DNA of 25,466 bases from a virus. The translations under genes were made by a program, and so were the position numbers. Below are positions 15,758 to 23,270 of the stretch, in pieces; position 1 is the stretch's first letter; the number at the start of each line of letters is the position of its first letter. The stretch spans positions 1-25,466 of the IMG/VR virus record IMGVR_UViG_3300028610_000292; one strand, given 5' to 3'. The notes under the pieces are model-generated. The model saw only the letters and a list, made by a program, of their open reading frames with translations, was not told where the DNA came from and did not search any database.

Positions 15758-15802
15758 CCAAAGCCCCCCCGCCTGGGGGAAATCAGACGAGAGGGACTTT
15801 GG
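15758..15802 (-). promoter_or_regulatory. Nested stem-loop between capsid gene and glycan island
   Basis: The 72-bp gap after the capsid gene holds an outer stem CCAAAG/CTTTGG (15758-15763 with 15797-15802) and an inner GC stem of five C-G pairs around GCCT (15766-15779). On the transcribed strand no U-run follows, so it is not a classical terminator. It could partially stop transcription, protect the 3' end of capsid mRNA, or reduce expression of the glycan genes. It ends just before the Shine-Dalgarno of the dehydrogenase-like gene. Confidence 0.5.
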
Positions 15803-15811
15803 AAATATTGT

Positions 15812-16843
15812 CTAGTCGCCGCTTTTGTACGTCATGATAATACCAGCCGAAGGATTCAGAATCTTAGCCGCCACCGCGATCTTGTACCCGATGTAGGTAC
15901 GCTGATCGAGAGGGTCGCTCTTATCTGCTCCCGAGACGATATTAACTTTCGTATCTTGGCCACGAAGCTTGGTTACACCATAAGCACCTTTTCCGACGAT
16001 GAGAGTTCCATACAAGGAACCACCACCTGAAACATACCCGGAATAAGTTGAAGCGAGAATCGCAACGGTCATTGCCTGAGAACTTTCCTCAAACAAGACG
16101 CGTTCAATCACTCCAAGTCTTCCTCGTTCCATTGCACTCCGGTTGGTGTAAGCCATCCAGGTTGCAAAGTTAGAGTCAGCCCTGATTTGATCCGAAACCG
16201 TGGGACTCACGATTCCGCGATAGTTCCCGTCTTCAAACGGCATAGCATCGAGCTTTTTCAATTCAGTAACAGCCTTTCGCACGTGTGCGATAGTTGTCAC
16301 CGTAGAGAAGAAACCGTTCTGCAAACCAATGGCAGCCCAGAAAGTTGACGTTCGGTTTGCTTCAAACAAGGGAAACCCTTGAGTAAAGGCCGAAGGAAAC
16401 TTGGTGGACGACGCATTAGCGAGGCCGGTCGAAGCCGCAGACCCAAATCCGATTGCGTCGGAAATGAAGTTATCTACGGTCAAAGCCGCACCATAACCGA
16501 GAGCGTCTGCTGTCTCTTTGACAACAGGGTTCACGGCTGTAGCAGCGACCCGAGTAGTTACGTTGCGGAGGTCGGCTTTCCAAACTTGAGTTGCGGACAC
16601 TTTGCGAGTTGACATTGCGCTGGTTCCAGGGGTTCCAGTCTCATCGAGAGTGTAACCTGTTCCGGGATTTTTCAGCTGATGCCAAATCACTGTGTCGCCC
16701 TCATTCATTGGAAGCGACTTCTTAACAGCGAACTTTTGGTAAACCAGATTAGCCATGAGGCGTTCCAGGAACACTTTGTCGTAATAGTTCCCGATCATTG
16801 TGGTAATGGTCACGCCGCTGGTATCTGTATATAAGTCAGTCAT
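15812..16843 (-). CDS. Major capsid protein, N4-gp56 family
   Basis: A 343-aa protein with the sequence character of the N4-gp56 family of HK97-fold capsid proteins. An N-terminal segment leads to YYDKVFLERLMANLVYQKFAVKKSLPMNEGDTVIWHQL (split: YYDKVFLERLMANLVYQKF, then GDTVIWHQL), followed by a GYTLDETGTPG loop. A central helix contains VDNFISDAIGFGSAAS, and the C-terminal domain includes GTLIVGKGAYGVTKLRG and RTYIGYKIAVAAKILNP. It is expected to assemble the icosahedral head. It follows the scaffold candidate and is preceded by GGGGGG eleven bases from the ATG. The next gene on the same strand starts the glycan island. Confidence 0.88.
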   Translation of the reverse strand: MTDLYTDTSGVTITTMIGNYYDKVFLERLMANLVYQKFAVKKSLPMNEGDTVIWHQLKNPGTGYTLDETGTPGTSAMSTRKVSATQVWKADLRNVTTRVAATAVNPVVKETADALGYGAALTVDNFISDAIGFGSAASTGLANASSTKFPSAFTQGFPLFEANRTSTFWAAIGLQNGFFSTVTTIAHVRKAVTELKKLDAMPFEDGNYRGIVSPTVSDQIRADSNFATWMAYTNRSAMERGRLGVIERVLFEESSQAMTVAILASTYSGYVSGGGSLYGTLIVGKGAYGVTKLRGQDTKVNIVSGADKSDPLDQRTYIGYKIAVAAKILNPSAGIIMTYKSGD

Positions 16844-16876
16844 AATTTATTTCACCCCCCATTCCTGCTGGGGTAT

Positions 16877-17851
16877 TTAGTCAATTTCCAATTTCTGTCC
16901 CATCCCCGTTAAGACCTTTTCCATCCCTGCCAAAGGGAGGTCAGCAAACTGTTGGTTTGTGATCTTATTTTTTCCCGGACCTAATGCGTTCCCTGTCCTA
17001 TTCACACCGGTTCCCCTTGCGGTTGGTGGCGGACCATTTGGAACAGCACTCCCATCGGTCGGTGGACTATTAGATGGAATCTGATTTAAACCTTCCAGGT
17101 TTCTCCGCCCTATATTTCTCAAGGCCGTTTCAAAGACCGTGACCATAGGCGCGGGATCGTTTCTGAGGTTTGTTGGATTGCCTTCCATGATTGTGTGCAT
17201 TTCTTTAAGCACCTCGGGATCATGAAAAGCGGGATCAGCGTCCAGTTTCTCGACGGCTGTTCTACGTGAAGTCACTCGCTCGGAGGCGTTAAGCCTTGCG
17301 GTCAACGGACCGAGTTGCTGCTGAACTATGGACATCGCGATATCGTGAGCAATCGGGCCGATCTTTCCTAGATCTTCCGGATCTATCCCATAATGTTTCG
17401 CAACATCTTCAGCAGATTGGGAAGCTGGTTGCATCGGTTGGCGGAGCGGTGGCGCATTGGCCGCAGGAGGCAAAGCCTCCCTATTTGGCTCCGGTTCTTT
17501 GCTGTGCAACTTCCTTTCGAGATTCCACATGGAACGAGCCATGTCTTGAACTGACTTGAATCCCTTCTTCTTCATCCATTCCTCTGTCGCCGCCTTGTCT
17601 TTCTCTGCGAAAGGGACGGGTGATTCAACCGGGGCAGAAGGTGCCTCGGGTTCGGATGGCTTGTCTATCGGGGGTACCGGCTTTTTGACTGTATCTTCTG
17701 GTTCGAGTTCCACCGCAGGTTGAAGCTCTTCGATCTTCGCCTTGGCGGGCGGAGGATCTCCGGGTTCCTTCTTCTTGCGTTGTATCTCGTCCATGATTTG
17801 ATCTGAAGTCTTGCCGCCTACCTCTTCTAGGACCGATTCCTGTTCTGTCAT
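16877..17851 (-). CDS. Putative scaffold protein
   Basis: A 324-aa protein. Residues 1-95 are acidic and Pro/Glu/Lys-rich (for example ELQPAVELEPEDTVKKPVPP). The middle contains helical segments (ATEEWMKKKGFKSVQDMARSMW; AEDVAKHYGIDPEDLGKIGPIA, shown here in parts under 23 residues), and the C-terminus is Pro/Gly/Asn-rich ending in a short helix (FADLPLAGMEKVLTGMGQKL). Low-complexity acidic composition and position directly before the major capsid gene are typical of phage scaffolds, which guide shell assembly and leave. No protease domain is seen. AGGGAGGA lies in front of the ATG at 17851. Confidence 0.65.
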   Translation of the reverse strand: MTEQESVLEEVGGKTSDQIMDEIQRKKKEPGDPPPAKAKIEELQPAVELEPEDTVKKPVPPIDKPSEPEAPSAPVESPVPFAEKDKAATEEWMKKKGFKSVQDMARSMWNLERKLHSKEPEPNREALPPAANAPPLRQPMQPASQSAEDVAKHYGIDPEDLGKIGPIAHDIAMSIVQQQLGPLTARLNASERVTSRRTAVEKLDADPAFHDPEVLKEMHTIMEGNPTNLRNDPAPMVTVFETALRNIGRRNLEGLNQIPSNSPPTDGSAVPNGPPPTARGTGVNRTGNALGPGKNKITNQQFADLPLAGMEKVLTGMGQKLEID

Positions 17852-17906
17852 TGTGTGTTCCTCCCTATGGCCGGCCTTTTATGGCTTGTGGCCAAAGCGT
17901 GAAAAT

Positions 17907-17987
17907 CTATGGCCGGATCAACCCAGCCCGAATTAAAATCTCTGTTAATGTGTCTTGGTCCACGAGGTAAAGTTCCTCATCCGTCAT
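17907..17987 (-). CDS. Small coupled ORF (26 aa)
   Basis: An ATG at 17987 overlaps the stop of the preceding gene as ATGA and opens a frame MTDEELYLVDQDTLTEILIR ending six codons later at TAG. The peptide is acidic and probably a single helix. It shares the coupling style of the array, which is the main support. It sits in the 130-bp gap before the scaffold candidate. It could also be a chance frame that reinitiates ribosomes. No homology recognised. Confidence 0.45.
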   Translation of the reverse strand: MTDEELYLVDQDTLTEILIRAGLIRP

Positions 17988-18238
17988 ACCCCATCCTTTG
18001 CCTGCCCAATCTTTCTCATGATGTCGTCGATACACTTCCGAATCCCGCGAGCTTGAGCAATCCTTTGAACCGTCAAATCATCAATCGGGATCTTGTCGAT
18101 ATCATCAACCGCCTTCGACTTCATCCGAATTAATTCGCCCATCAAATACTTCCAAGCGTAAAACCTTTGGATGTCGCCAAACGAGGCCGCCAACTCTTTT
18201 GAAGCTACTTCCTCTGCTGTCTGTTGACGGCTAAACAT
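17984..18238 (-). CDS. Small helical protein in head operon
   Basis: An 84-aa protein. The ATG at 18238 is chosen because it overlaps the upstream stop by eight bases and removes 24 residues that only duplicate the neighbouring frame. It is predicted mainly helical (TAEEVASKELAASFGDIQRF, AWKYLMGELIRMKSKAVDDI, VQRIAQARGIRKCIDDIMRK). No family recognised; short helical proteins between portal and scaffold genes may be minor head or completion factors. The stop overlaps the next small start as ATGA. Confidence 0.7.
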   Translation of the reverse strand: MFSRQQTAEEVASKELAASFGDIQRFYAWKYLMGELIRMKSKAVDDIDKIPIDDLTVQRIAQARGIRKCIDDIMRKIGQAKDGV

Positions 18239-18563
18239 GAGACACCACCTTGCAATTACAGATCTTCTCTTGTCGAGCAACTGCGCCAAAGCACGTTGAG
18301 CAAGTCCCATTTACCAGCATCATTTTTGCGACCATGTCCTTGTAATATCCTTCTGCGGCCTGCATACGGCCTTTATAAAGTGCCGCATTTTCTTCCGCAA
18401 CTGAGATCCGCATCGCGGCAACCTCTTTTTGGAATCCCTCTGTTTCACGCTTGGATAACTCCGCCTCTCTTTGAACTAGCTTCTCTTCCATCCGCTGAAG
18501 CCGGGCTCTCCACTCTTTTTGAAATCCTTCCTCTATTTTGGACCTTGTAGTGCTTCTTATCAT
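18231..18563 (-). CDS. Coiled-coil protein with C-terminal Cys motif
   Basis: A 110-aa protein. GGAGGGG precedes the ATG at 18563, so this start is preferred over the ATG at 18575, which lies within the ribosome-binding site. Residues 5-60 are a strong coiled coil (GFQKEWRARLQRMEEKLVQR, then EAELSKRETEGFQKEVAAMR). The C-terminus has CSTCFGAVARQEKICNCKVV, with C-x-x-C and C-x-C spacing that could bind a metal. Related small coiled-coil proteins in phages include structural and lysis-regulating types, but no function can be assigned. The Tad2-like gene precedes it and shares its leader sequence. Confidence 0.7.
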   Translation of the reverse strand: MIRSTTRSKIEEGFQKEWRARLQRMEEKLVQREAELSKRETEGFQKEVAAMRISVAEENAALYKGRMQAAEGYYKDMVAKMMLVNGTCSTCFGAVARQEKICNCKVVSHV

Positions 18564-18578
18564 TTTCCCCTCCATGAA

Positions 18579-18815
18579 TTAAATCTTTACAACTTGCCAA
18601 TCAGTCGCAAGTAAATCCGTCTGGCTGCATACCCAGGGTACCCGTTGTTTCTGGACCGTCCTGATCCAAACATAAGGCAATGAGTTTGCGCTGAGTGCAT
18701 CCGGAATCTGAATTCCCAGATATTGCCCTTTGCCATTCCATCCTCCACGCTGAACAAACTGCCCGTCCTGCATCTGTTTTACTGCCCATCCTATGTCACC
18801 AATCGATATTGCCAT
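18579..18815 (-). CDS. tad2: Tad2-family (DUF2829) protein, candidate anti-Thoeris sponge
   Basis: A 78-aa protein that matches the DUF2829/Tad2 domain along its whole length: IGWAVKQMQDGQFVQRGGWN (8-27), GKGQYLGIQIPD, LPYVWIRTVQKQRVPW (46-61) and the terminal SQTDLLATDWQVV (64-76). Family knowledge: Tad2 proteins were shown to bind and sequester the cyclic-ADP-ribose-type signal made by Thoeris TIR proteins, protecting phages; many DUF2829 homologues are untested. The start at 18815 follows GGAGGGA; the ATG four codons upstream lies within that site. It sits directly after the portal gene in the same operon, so it would be made with late proteins. I am confident of the family, less of the activity. 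Confidence 0.85.
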   Translation of the reverse strand: MAISIGDIGWAVKQMQDGQFVQRGGWNGKGQYLGIQIPDALSANSLPYVWIRTVQKQRVPWVCSQTDLLATDWQVVKI

Positions 18816-18830
18816 CTTTCCCTCCATGAA

Positions 18831-21008
18831 TTAAGCTAACTCTAAAGGCTTCCCTGATCCTGGTCCCGGCCCCGCACCAGGCAATGGCGGCAACCCGCCC
18901 CCTGCGCTGGGGGGAACATTACCCGCCCCAGGTTGCCCCGGCGGTCCCCCTGGTCCTGGGCCTGATTGTGGCCCTTGCCCTTGTCCCGGCGCGCCACCGG
19001 GCAAACCAGGAAATGATTGCATCATCTTTTTCCGGAATTCATTAAATTGCTGAAGTTCCTCTTCCGAGAAAATCACTCCGTCCGGATCAGAGTTGCCCAT
19101 CTCCAACCACATCTTGCGGGCAAGATCGTATTTCTTGAGCCAAGGTTCATTCATCCAGAGCTTCGCATACCCTTCCATCTGGCCCAACTTGACACCTTTG
19201 CTTTCAAGAGTCATCACGCCCAGAGGTACCAAGTTCGCGACATTATCCAACTCTTCCGGTAGAAGATATTGGAACTTGGCCGCCTCTTCCTTGCCAAGTA
19301 TCTTTGAAATCGATTCGAAACTCTTGTACTGATAAACCTGCTGATAAGTCTTTCGATATAAATCCTTAAGCCCATTGGCCTCTATCCCCTTGGCAGTCAA
19401 CATGAACCGTTCGCCAGCGACCTGTTTGTTCATAAGCTGGCCACGGAATGTTCCGCCTCCGGCCTCATCCTCTGCACCACCGACCCCGATGGTCGCCTTG
19501 ACCGCTGCGGTCGCTTCCTGGATAGCCTGATCCACCATACTAATTTTCATGTACCAATCTTTTGTCATATCCGGGAACTCGACAATCGTAAACGCTTTCC
19601 GAATATCCTCGATCCCTTCAAATGTCCATATGGCTGCCGGCTCAGACTTCAACCGCTTCCAATCCTTGGACGGGATCTTATCCTTGAGTACCGCAATAAT
19701 CTTTTGAAGGCTTAAGTTCACTTGGTCCGAGCCTGTGTTGACCATCTCATTCTTTTCGATCTGAAGGCCGAGCATGATCTCAGCCGGCCCGATACCATCC
19801 CAATCGCCGGGGATCGAAATGTAGGTATCTTTGAAATATGGTGGTTCGCCATCTCGGTTTGGGTTCAAGCTTTTCCGTACACATCCTTTGCCATCGATAA
19901 TCCATATCCAAGCGTTGACCTGCTCGTTCTTTGTCGCCTCGTCATATCTCTTTGAAGGGTCCAACATCCAAGCCGGAACAGGCCCCCAATATTCAAGTAG
20001 CTGATGGGGCGTATCTGGGTCCATGTAAGACATTGTTGGATCATCTTGTAAGAGTGCCGCGCGGCGGGCCGCAGTATCTTCATCGTATTGGACGACCTGC
20101 CCGAAGCTCTGGTTCAATAAGTTCGGGGTCACATTCTGTAATCGATAAAACGGATCTGGATCGTTAGCAAGCGCAACAAGCTCCGCGTTTGTGATGACAG
20201 ACTCTTCGATAATCCAAAACTCTGAGCTAATCCTGTCTGTGTACGGTTGCGGGAAAATCTTGTACCGATCAACATAATTAACGGTTGCCCAATCTCGAAC
20301 CGTCATTTCCTGGGGAGTAAAAGTCTCGGGTGGAACACGGGGGGGCCGGCCTTGAAATGCCGCCATAGCACGTTCAAGAACACTCGCTTGGGGTTTGTTC
20401 TTCGCCATGACGACTTTCTTTTTGAGGTCATAGCCCACCTTTCCAACTGAAGTCCCAACAATGCACAAGGTCCGAAGGTAGTTCGTTAACCCAACTTTAA
20501 GTTTGGCGTGTTCCAAATCTTTGCTGACAATCGAATTGATATGCCGAACCTGGTTCTCGTACTGCTTGACCTTGCATTGCCACTCTGCCGGGGAATTCGG
20601 GGCCGTTAATGCGCTATGAAGATTGGCCGTAATGATCTCAACAACTTTTGTCGTGTCCGGCTGGAACGTGGTCGATTGCCATGACTGCTTGTTCGTCCTG
20701 TCATAAACCTGTTTGTAATGCTCCCAGCATTTATCCCACATGAATTTCTTGGTTTTCCAAGATTCATAAGACGATTCCTTTCGAGCTGTGACCATGCTTG
20801 CAACTTCCATCTGAACCATTTCATCGATTCCCATATCCGTATACTTCTGGGCTGATTGTTCAGCGGGCTGATCACCCGGTAACGTGGCAAGAAGCGAAGC
20901 GGGGTCAAGAGTGGGAGCTGGTCGATCTGGATCGTAAAGTGGCTGAACTGACTGGTCAGGTCCACCGGGGCCGAAAACATTTGGTCGGGGTCGATCGAAA
21001 ATTGGCAT
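18831..21008 (-). CDS. Portal protein
   Basis: A 725-aa protein with the length and position of podovirus portals, directly after the large terminase (10-bp gap). The N-terminal 40 residues are Pro/Asp-rich. The body shows portal-like segments: KKFMWDKCWEHYKQVYDRTN, VEIITANLHSALTAPNSPAE, VNYVDRYKIFPQPY, a helical stretch LMNKQVAGERFMLTAKGIEA and YQQVYQYKSFESISKILGKE. The last about 65 residues are almost entirely Gly/Pro/Gln, a flexible tail that may face the inside of the head. It would form the dodecameric vertex through which DNA enters and leaves. AGGAG precedes the ATG at 21008. Confidence 0.85.
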   Translation of the reverse strand: MPIFDRPRPNVFGPGGPDQSVQPLYDPDRPAPTLDPASLLATLPGDQPAEQSAQKYTDMGIDEMVQMEVASMVTARKESSYESWKTKKFMWDKCWEHYKQVYDRTNKQSWQSTTFQPDTTKVVEIITANLHSALTAPNSPAEWQCKVKQYENQVRHINSIVSKDLEHAKLKVGLTNYLRTLCIVGTSVGKVGYDLKKKVVMAKNKPQASVLERAMAAFQGRPPRVPPETFTPQEMTVRDWATVNYVDRYKIFPQPYTDRISSEFWIIEESVITNAELVALANDPDPFYRLQNVTPNLLNQSFGQVVQYDEDTAARRAALLQDDPTMSYMDPDTPHQLLEYWGPVPAWMLDPSKRYDEATKNEQVNAWIWIIDGKGCVRKSLNPNRDGEPPYFKDTYISIPGDWDGIGPAEIMLGLQIEKNEMVNTGSDQVNLSLQKIIAVLKDKIPSKDWKRLKSEPAAIWTFEGIEDIRKAFTIVEFPDMTKDWYMKISMVDQAIQEATAAVKATIGVGGAEDEAGGGTFRGQLMNKQVAGERFMLTAKGIEANGLKDLYRKTYQQVYQYKSFESISKILGKEEAAKFQYLLPEELDNVANLVPLGVMTLESKGVKLGQMEGYAKLWMNEPWLKKYDLARKMWLEMGNSDPDGVIFSEEELQQFNEFRKKMMQSFPGLPGGAPGQGQGPQSGPGPGGPPGQPGAGNVPPSAGGGLPPLPGAGPGPGSGKPLELA

Positions 21009-21018
21009 AAAGTTTCTC

Positions 21019-22500
21019 CTATCCGTATAGTTTGCGAGGCTGGTTATCTGGAATCGGTTCTTCTAGGCGCGGACTGTCCATCAACCCATATCGAACGCAA
21101 TCCATGAAATCCTTGTATTCCTCGCGAATCTTCCCCGTTTTAGGATCGAACGACCAACGCTGAAATCCTTTGATCGTGTTCTTGCATTTGGGACTGACAA
21201 TGTACTTTGGTTGGTTTGCTGAATCGATTGGCTTCTTGGTGTTGTACCGGAGCGCCGACCGAACCTTGATTATCCCGGTATCAACTTCTTCGGATGCTTT
21301 GTAGGACGGATTAAATCTGAGGCCCACCTTCCCGAACTCTTGCCGGATCGTGGTCCTGGTCTGGACGCTCTCGATGTCTGCAAAATGGCGGTCAATAATC
21401 CTCTTCTGCACATTCCAGCCTTCCTCTTTCATCAGGATTATTTTCTTGTAGTCTTCGATACCAAAACTGCATCCGTGCATCCGGTAGAAATCCTCATTCG
21501 GCCACTCATCAACCTGGCGGAATACACCTTGCTTGTCTGGATATCCCCAGATCATTGCGAAAGGTTTGTCGGTATGCGGATCAACGATGTGGTAAATGGG
21601 AGCGTCCCAAGGGACAGGGATATTTTCTTTTGCGACGTGGACATTGTAATCAAAAACTTTATAAATCAGACCTTTAAGGTACATTGCTTTCCCGTGTACC
21701 CGCGCTTCGATCTCGTCGGGGTCCATCTCTTCGACCATCTTCATGATCTGGTTGTGATCCAAGTGGCCTCGGATTCCATGCTCCTTGCAAGCGTCTTCCA
21801 TCGAGGCATAGACGATGCGGCTCTCGTTTCGCGGGACCACTTCTTCAAAGAACCAGGCCGCCTCGGTTAATGGGGTCATCAACACGAACAGGAGGCCACC
21901 CATCCGCAGCCGTGTTATACAAGCATGGTATATCCCTCGTGGAGGCGGCTCATCGCACACAACCAAGCCCAGGTTCCCGCCTTCAAATTGGCTGACATCT
22001 TGATCGTAGGTCATAACATCCACCACCCAACCGTTTGCCTTGTACTGAGAGAAGTAATTCTTGCCAGCCTTGTGGACCTCGTATTTGCCTTTGGGCCACC
22101 ACTTCTCGATCTCAGAATGAAATGGGCCGATCTCTTCAACCAGTTTGGGATTTGTGATGTAACGGATTCGTTTGGGATAAGGCCAGTTCCGGAAGAGTTC
22201 CGTATCGAACCAATGACTTTGAGGCCCGAAAATAAGATTGCCAAAGATATTAACAATATCGGCAGTTTTACCAACACCGTTGGCAGATGAAAGGATTGAA
22301 ACAAGGCCGGATGTGTCTTGAGCAATTTTGACAAACTCTTCTTGCTTGCCATTAGGTGTGAAAAATTGAATCCGCCGGTTCTTTCTCGTCCATTCAAGCT
22401 CGTATTTGAGATCATCTAAGAGGCCCTCCTTCGAGCGCGGCGATAGTTCGGATAATTTCTTCCGCAGATAAACGTCCTCTGAGTCTTGTCCCGTCCTCAT
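21019..22500 (-). CDS. Terminase large subunit
   Basis: A 493-aa DNA-packaging motor and nuclease. FFTPNGKQEEF (46-56) is an adenine-contact motif. SSANGVGKT (71-79) is the Walker A loop and LGLVVCDEPP (177-186) is Walker B with the catalytic Glu. FVLMTPLTEAAWFFEE (about 207) is the coupling region. The C-terminal RNase-H-like nuclease shows its acidic residues at YHIVDPHTDKP (Asp about 292), RHFADIES, and DFMDCVRYGLMD near the end. GGAGG precedes the ATG at 22500, which overlaps the small-subunit gene by 89 bp. It acts at the portal vertex. Confidence 0.93.
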   Translation of the reverse strand: MRTGQDSEDVYLRKKLSELSPRSKEGLLDDLKYELEWTRKNRRIQFFTPNGKQEEFVKIAQDTSGLVSILSSANGVGKTADIVNIFGNLIFGPQSHWFDTELFRNWPYPKRIRYITNPKLVEEIGPFHSEIEKWWPKGKYEVHKAGKNYFSQYKANGWVVDVMTYDQDVSQFEGGNLGLVVCDEPPPRGIYHACITRLRMGGLLFVLMTPLTEAAWFFEEVVPRNESRIVYASMEDACKEHGIRGHLDHNQIMKMVEEMDPDEIEARVHGKAMYLKGLIYKVFDYNVHVAKENIPVPWDAPIYHIVDPHTDKPFAMIWGYPDKQGVFRQVDEWPNEDFYRMHGCSFGIEDYKKIILMKEEGWNVQKRIIDRHFADIESVQTRTTIRQEFGKVGLRFNPSYKASEEVDTGIIKVRSALRYNTKKPIDSANQPKYIVSPKCKNTIKGFQRWSFDPKTGKIREEYKDFMDCVRYGLMDSPRLEEPIPDNQPRKLYG

Positions 22501-22792
22501 CCCCTACCTCCAAGATCGATTGAAGGGGTTTCCCGTAACCGTGTTCAATGAGATAAATCGCGGCCTCGCGCCTATCTCTTGGGTGGCAAGGGTAAGCCAC
22601 CGTTTCCCCATTCTCGTTAATCTTTTGCTCAAAATCTTTGCCGCTTGCCATATCGTGCAACATCTCGACAAGCTGGCCTTTATCCACAAGCTCTCGACAT
22701 TTAGCTTTAAAAACAGAAGAGGGCTGGCCTGATCCCGGCCTTGCCCCCCCAGTTGCAAATTTGTGACCTTTAGGAAATTTGTGTCTAGCCAT
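22412..22792 (-). CDS. Terminase small subunit-like DNA-binding protein
   Basis: A 126-aa basic protein preceding the large terminase. It begins MARHKFPKGHKFATGGARPG, with the GGARPGSGQP motif (AT-hook-like) common at the start of phage small terminases. It then has helices (SVFKAKCRELVDKGQLVEML, RDRREAAIYLIEHGYGKPLQ). The C-terminus ends in ETEE-like acidic and helical residues (SAEEIIRTIAALEGG). Position and basic N-terminus support a role in recognising the packaging site. The 89-bp overlap with the large subunit is long but both starts are well supported. Confidence 0.75.
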   Translation of the reverse strand: MARHKFPKGHKFATGGARPGSGQPSSVFKAKCRELVDKGQLVEMLHDMASGKDFEQKINENGETVAYPCHPRDRREAAIYLIEHGYGKPLQSILEVGDEDGTRLRGRLSAEEIIRTIAALEGGPLR

Positions 22793-22833
22793 TTCGTATT
22801 GATTACCCTATTGATAAATTTCTCATTAGACAT

Positions 22834-22869
22834 AAAAAAAACAGGTCGCCCGTGACAGGCATACCTGTT
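22834..22869 (-). terminator. Rho-independent terminator before the packaging genes
   Basis: On the minus strand, AACAGGT and ACCTGTT (22863-22869 with 22840-22846) form a 7-bp stem. Inside it, GCC/GGC can add three pairs. Eight U's (22834-22841) follow. This should end transcripts from the small-gene cluster and RNA region to the right, so the terminase operon likely has its own promoter downstream of it. On the plus strand the T-run is short, so it is one-directional. No clear promoter is visible in the 40 bp between it and the small terminase gene. Confidence 0.75.
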
Positions 22870-23133
22870 TATAACTTTCCCCTCGATGAATCTCATGAAT
22901 GTTCATCAAGGTTTAGAACCTAGTAAATTTGAATTGTTATGGCAAGCTATTTTTTAATCTGCATATCGTTTATCGCCTTAACTACCGCCTGGACAACTGG
23001 ATTCACCAGCATCTGGCGGGGGCATCCCGTTTTTCTGCCTACTCCTCGCCGCCCCCTAGCAAGACTTCGGCTTTTCGGTTTCGTTCTTTCCTTGATCGAA
23101 CACCTAGGTTATTCTTTCGTACTAGAACAAATC
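22870..23133. other. Non-coding stretch with structured RNA potential
   Basis: No convincing protein gene lies here; plus-strand frames read across it are typical translations of RNA genes. On the minus strand it holds a hairpin of seven pairs (23017-23056: GGGGGCG with TGCCCCC) ending in G-CCA-GAT, the same end as the tRNA-like element 120 bp away. Between them lies a segment with several short inverted repeats (GTTCT/AGAAC, CTAG/CTAG). It may be part of a processed non-coding transcript. In a genome this compact, 260 bp without a gene is notable. Confidence 0.4.
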
Positions 23134-23234
23134 TGGCGGGAGTCGCAGGGCTTGAACCTACGTATTGATTGCGTTTTACCTCGGCTATGCGTCCATAGTG
23201 GTTCAGCAATCGCATCCCTCTTTCAGGGCCTCCC
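23134..23234 (-). tRNA. tRNA-like element with encoded CCA and oversized anticodon loop
   Basis: On the minus strand the T arm is canonical (GTAGG TTCAAGC CCTGC, 23145-23161). It is followed by 3' acceptor GACTCCC, discriminator G and encoded CCA. The matching 5' acceptor GGGAGGC (23228-23234) pairs with one mismatch. A 5-nt variable region and a perfect anticodon stem GATTG/CAATC (23207-23211 with 23167-23171) have the correct spacing. Two features depart from the norm: the D-arm region (16 nt) is weak and lacks the usual GG, and the anticodon loop is 35 nt instead of 7. It begins CTGAA, which would place GAA (Phe) at 34-36, and contains a perfect CTATG-GACG-CATAG hairpin. It may be an intron-bearing or decayed tRNA, or a tRNA mimic. 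Confidence 0.45.
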
Positions 23235-23270
23235 TAATACCGCGCCCCACCACAGAACGCGGCATTAAAT

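Noticed and set aside
16279-16297. CGCACGTGTGCG near-palindrome with a CACGTG core
   Set aside because: It is not a true inverted repeat (reverse complement differs) and lies within the capsid coding sequence, so no second parS site was called.
22680-22688. TTATCCACA, a perfect DnaA box
   Set aside because: Single copy inside the small terminase gene with no AT-rich region or other boxes; expected by chance.
22504-22896. Minus-strand ORF of 130 aa
   Set aside because: It runs through the terminator hairpin and then overlaps the small terminase in another frame.
23110-23130. Match TAGTACGAAAG to the sarcin-ricin loop of 23S rRNA
   Set aside because: Only about 11 bases agree and the GGACC that should follow is missing, so a rRNA fragment is not supported.
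23134-23234. tmRNA
   Set aside because: A GCATAGCCGAGG stretch recalls tmRNA, but the T arm and acceptor do not fit and no tag reading frame is seen.
22929-23268. Plus-strand ORFs of 79 and 109 aa
   Set aside because: They read antisense across the tRNA-like element (the AGLEPT-like end is typical of translated tRNA complement) and have no ribosome site.
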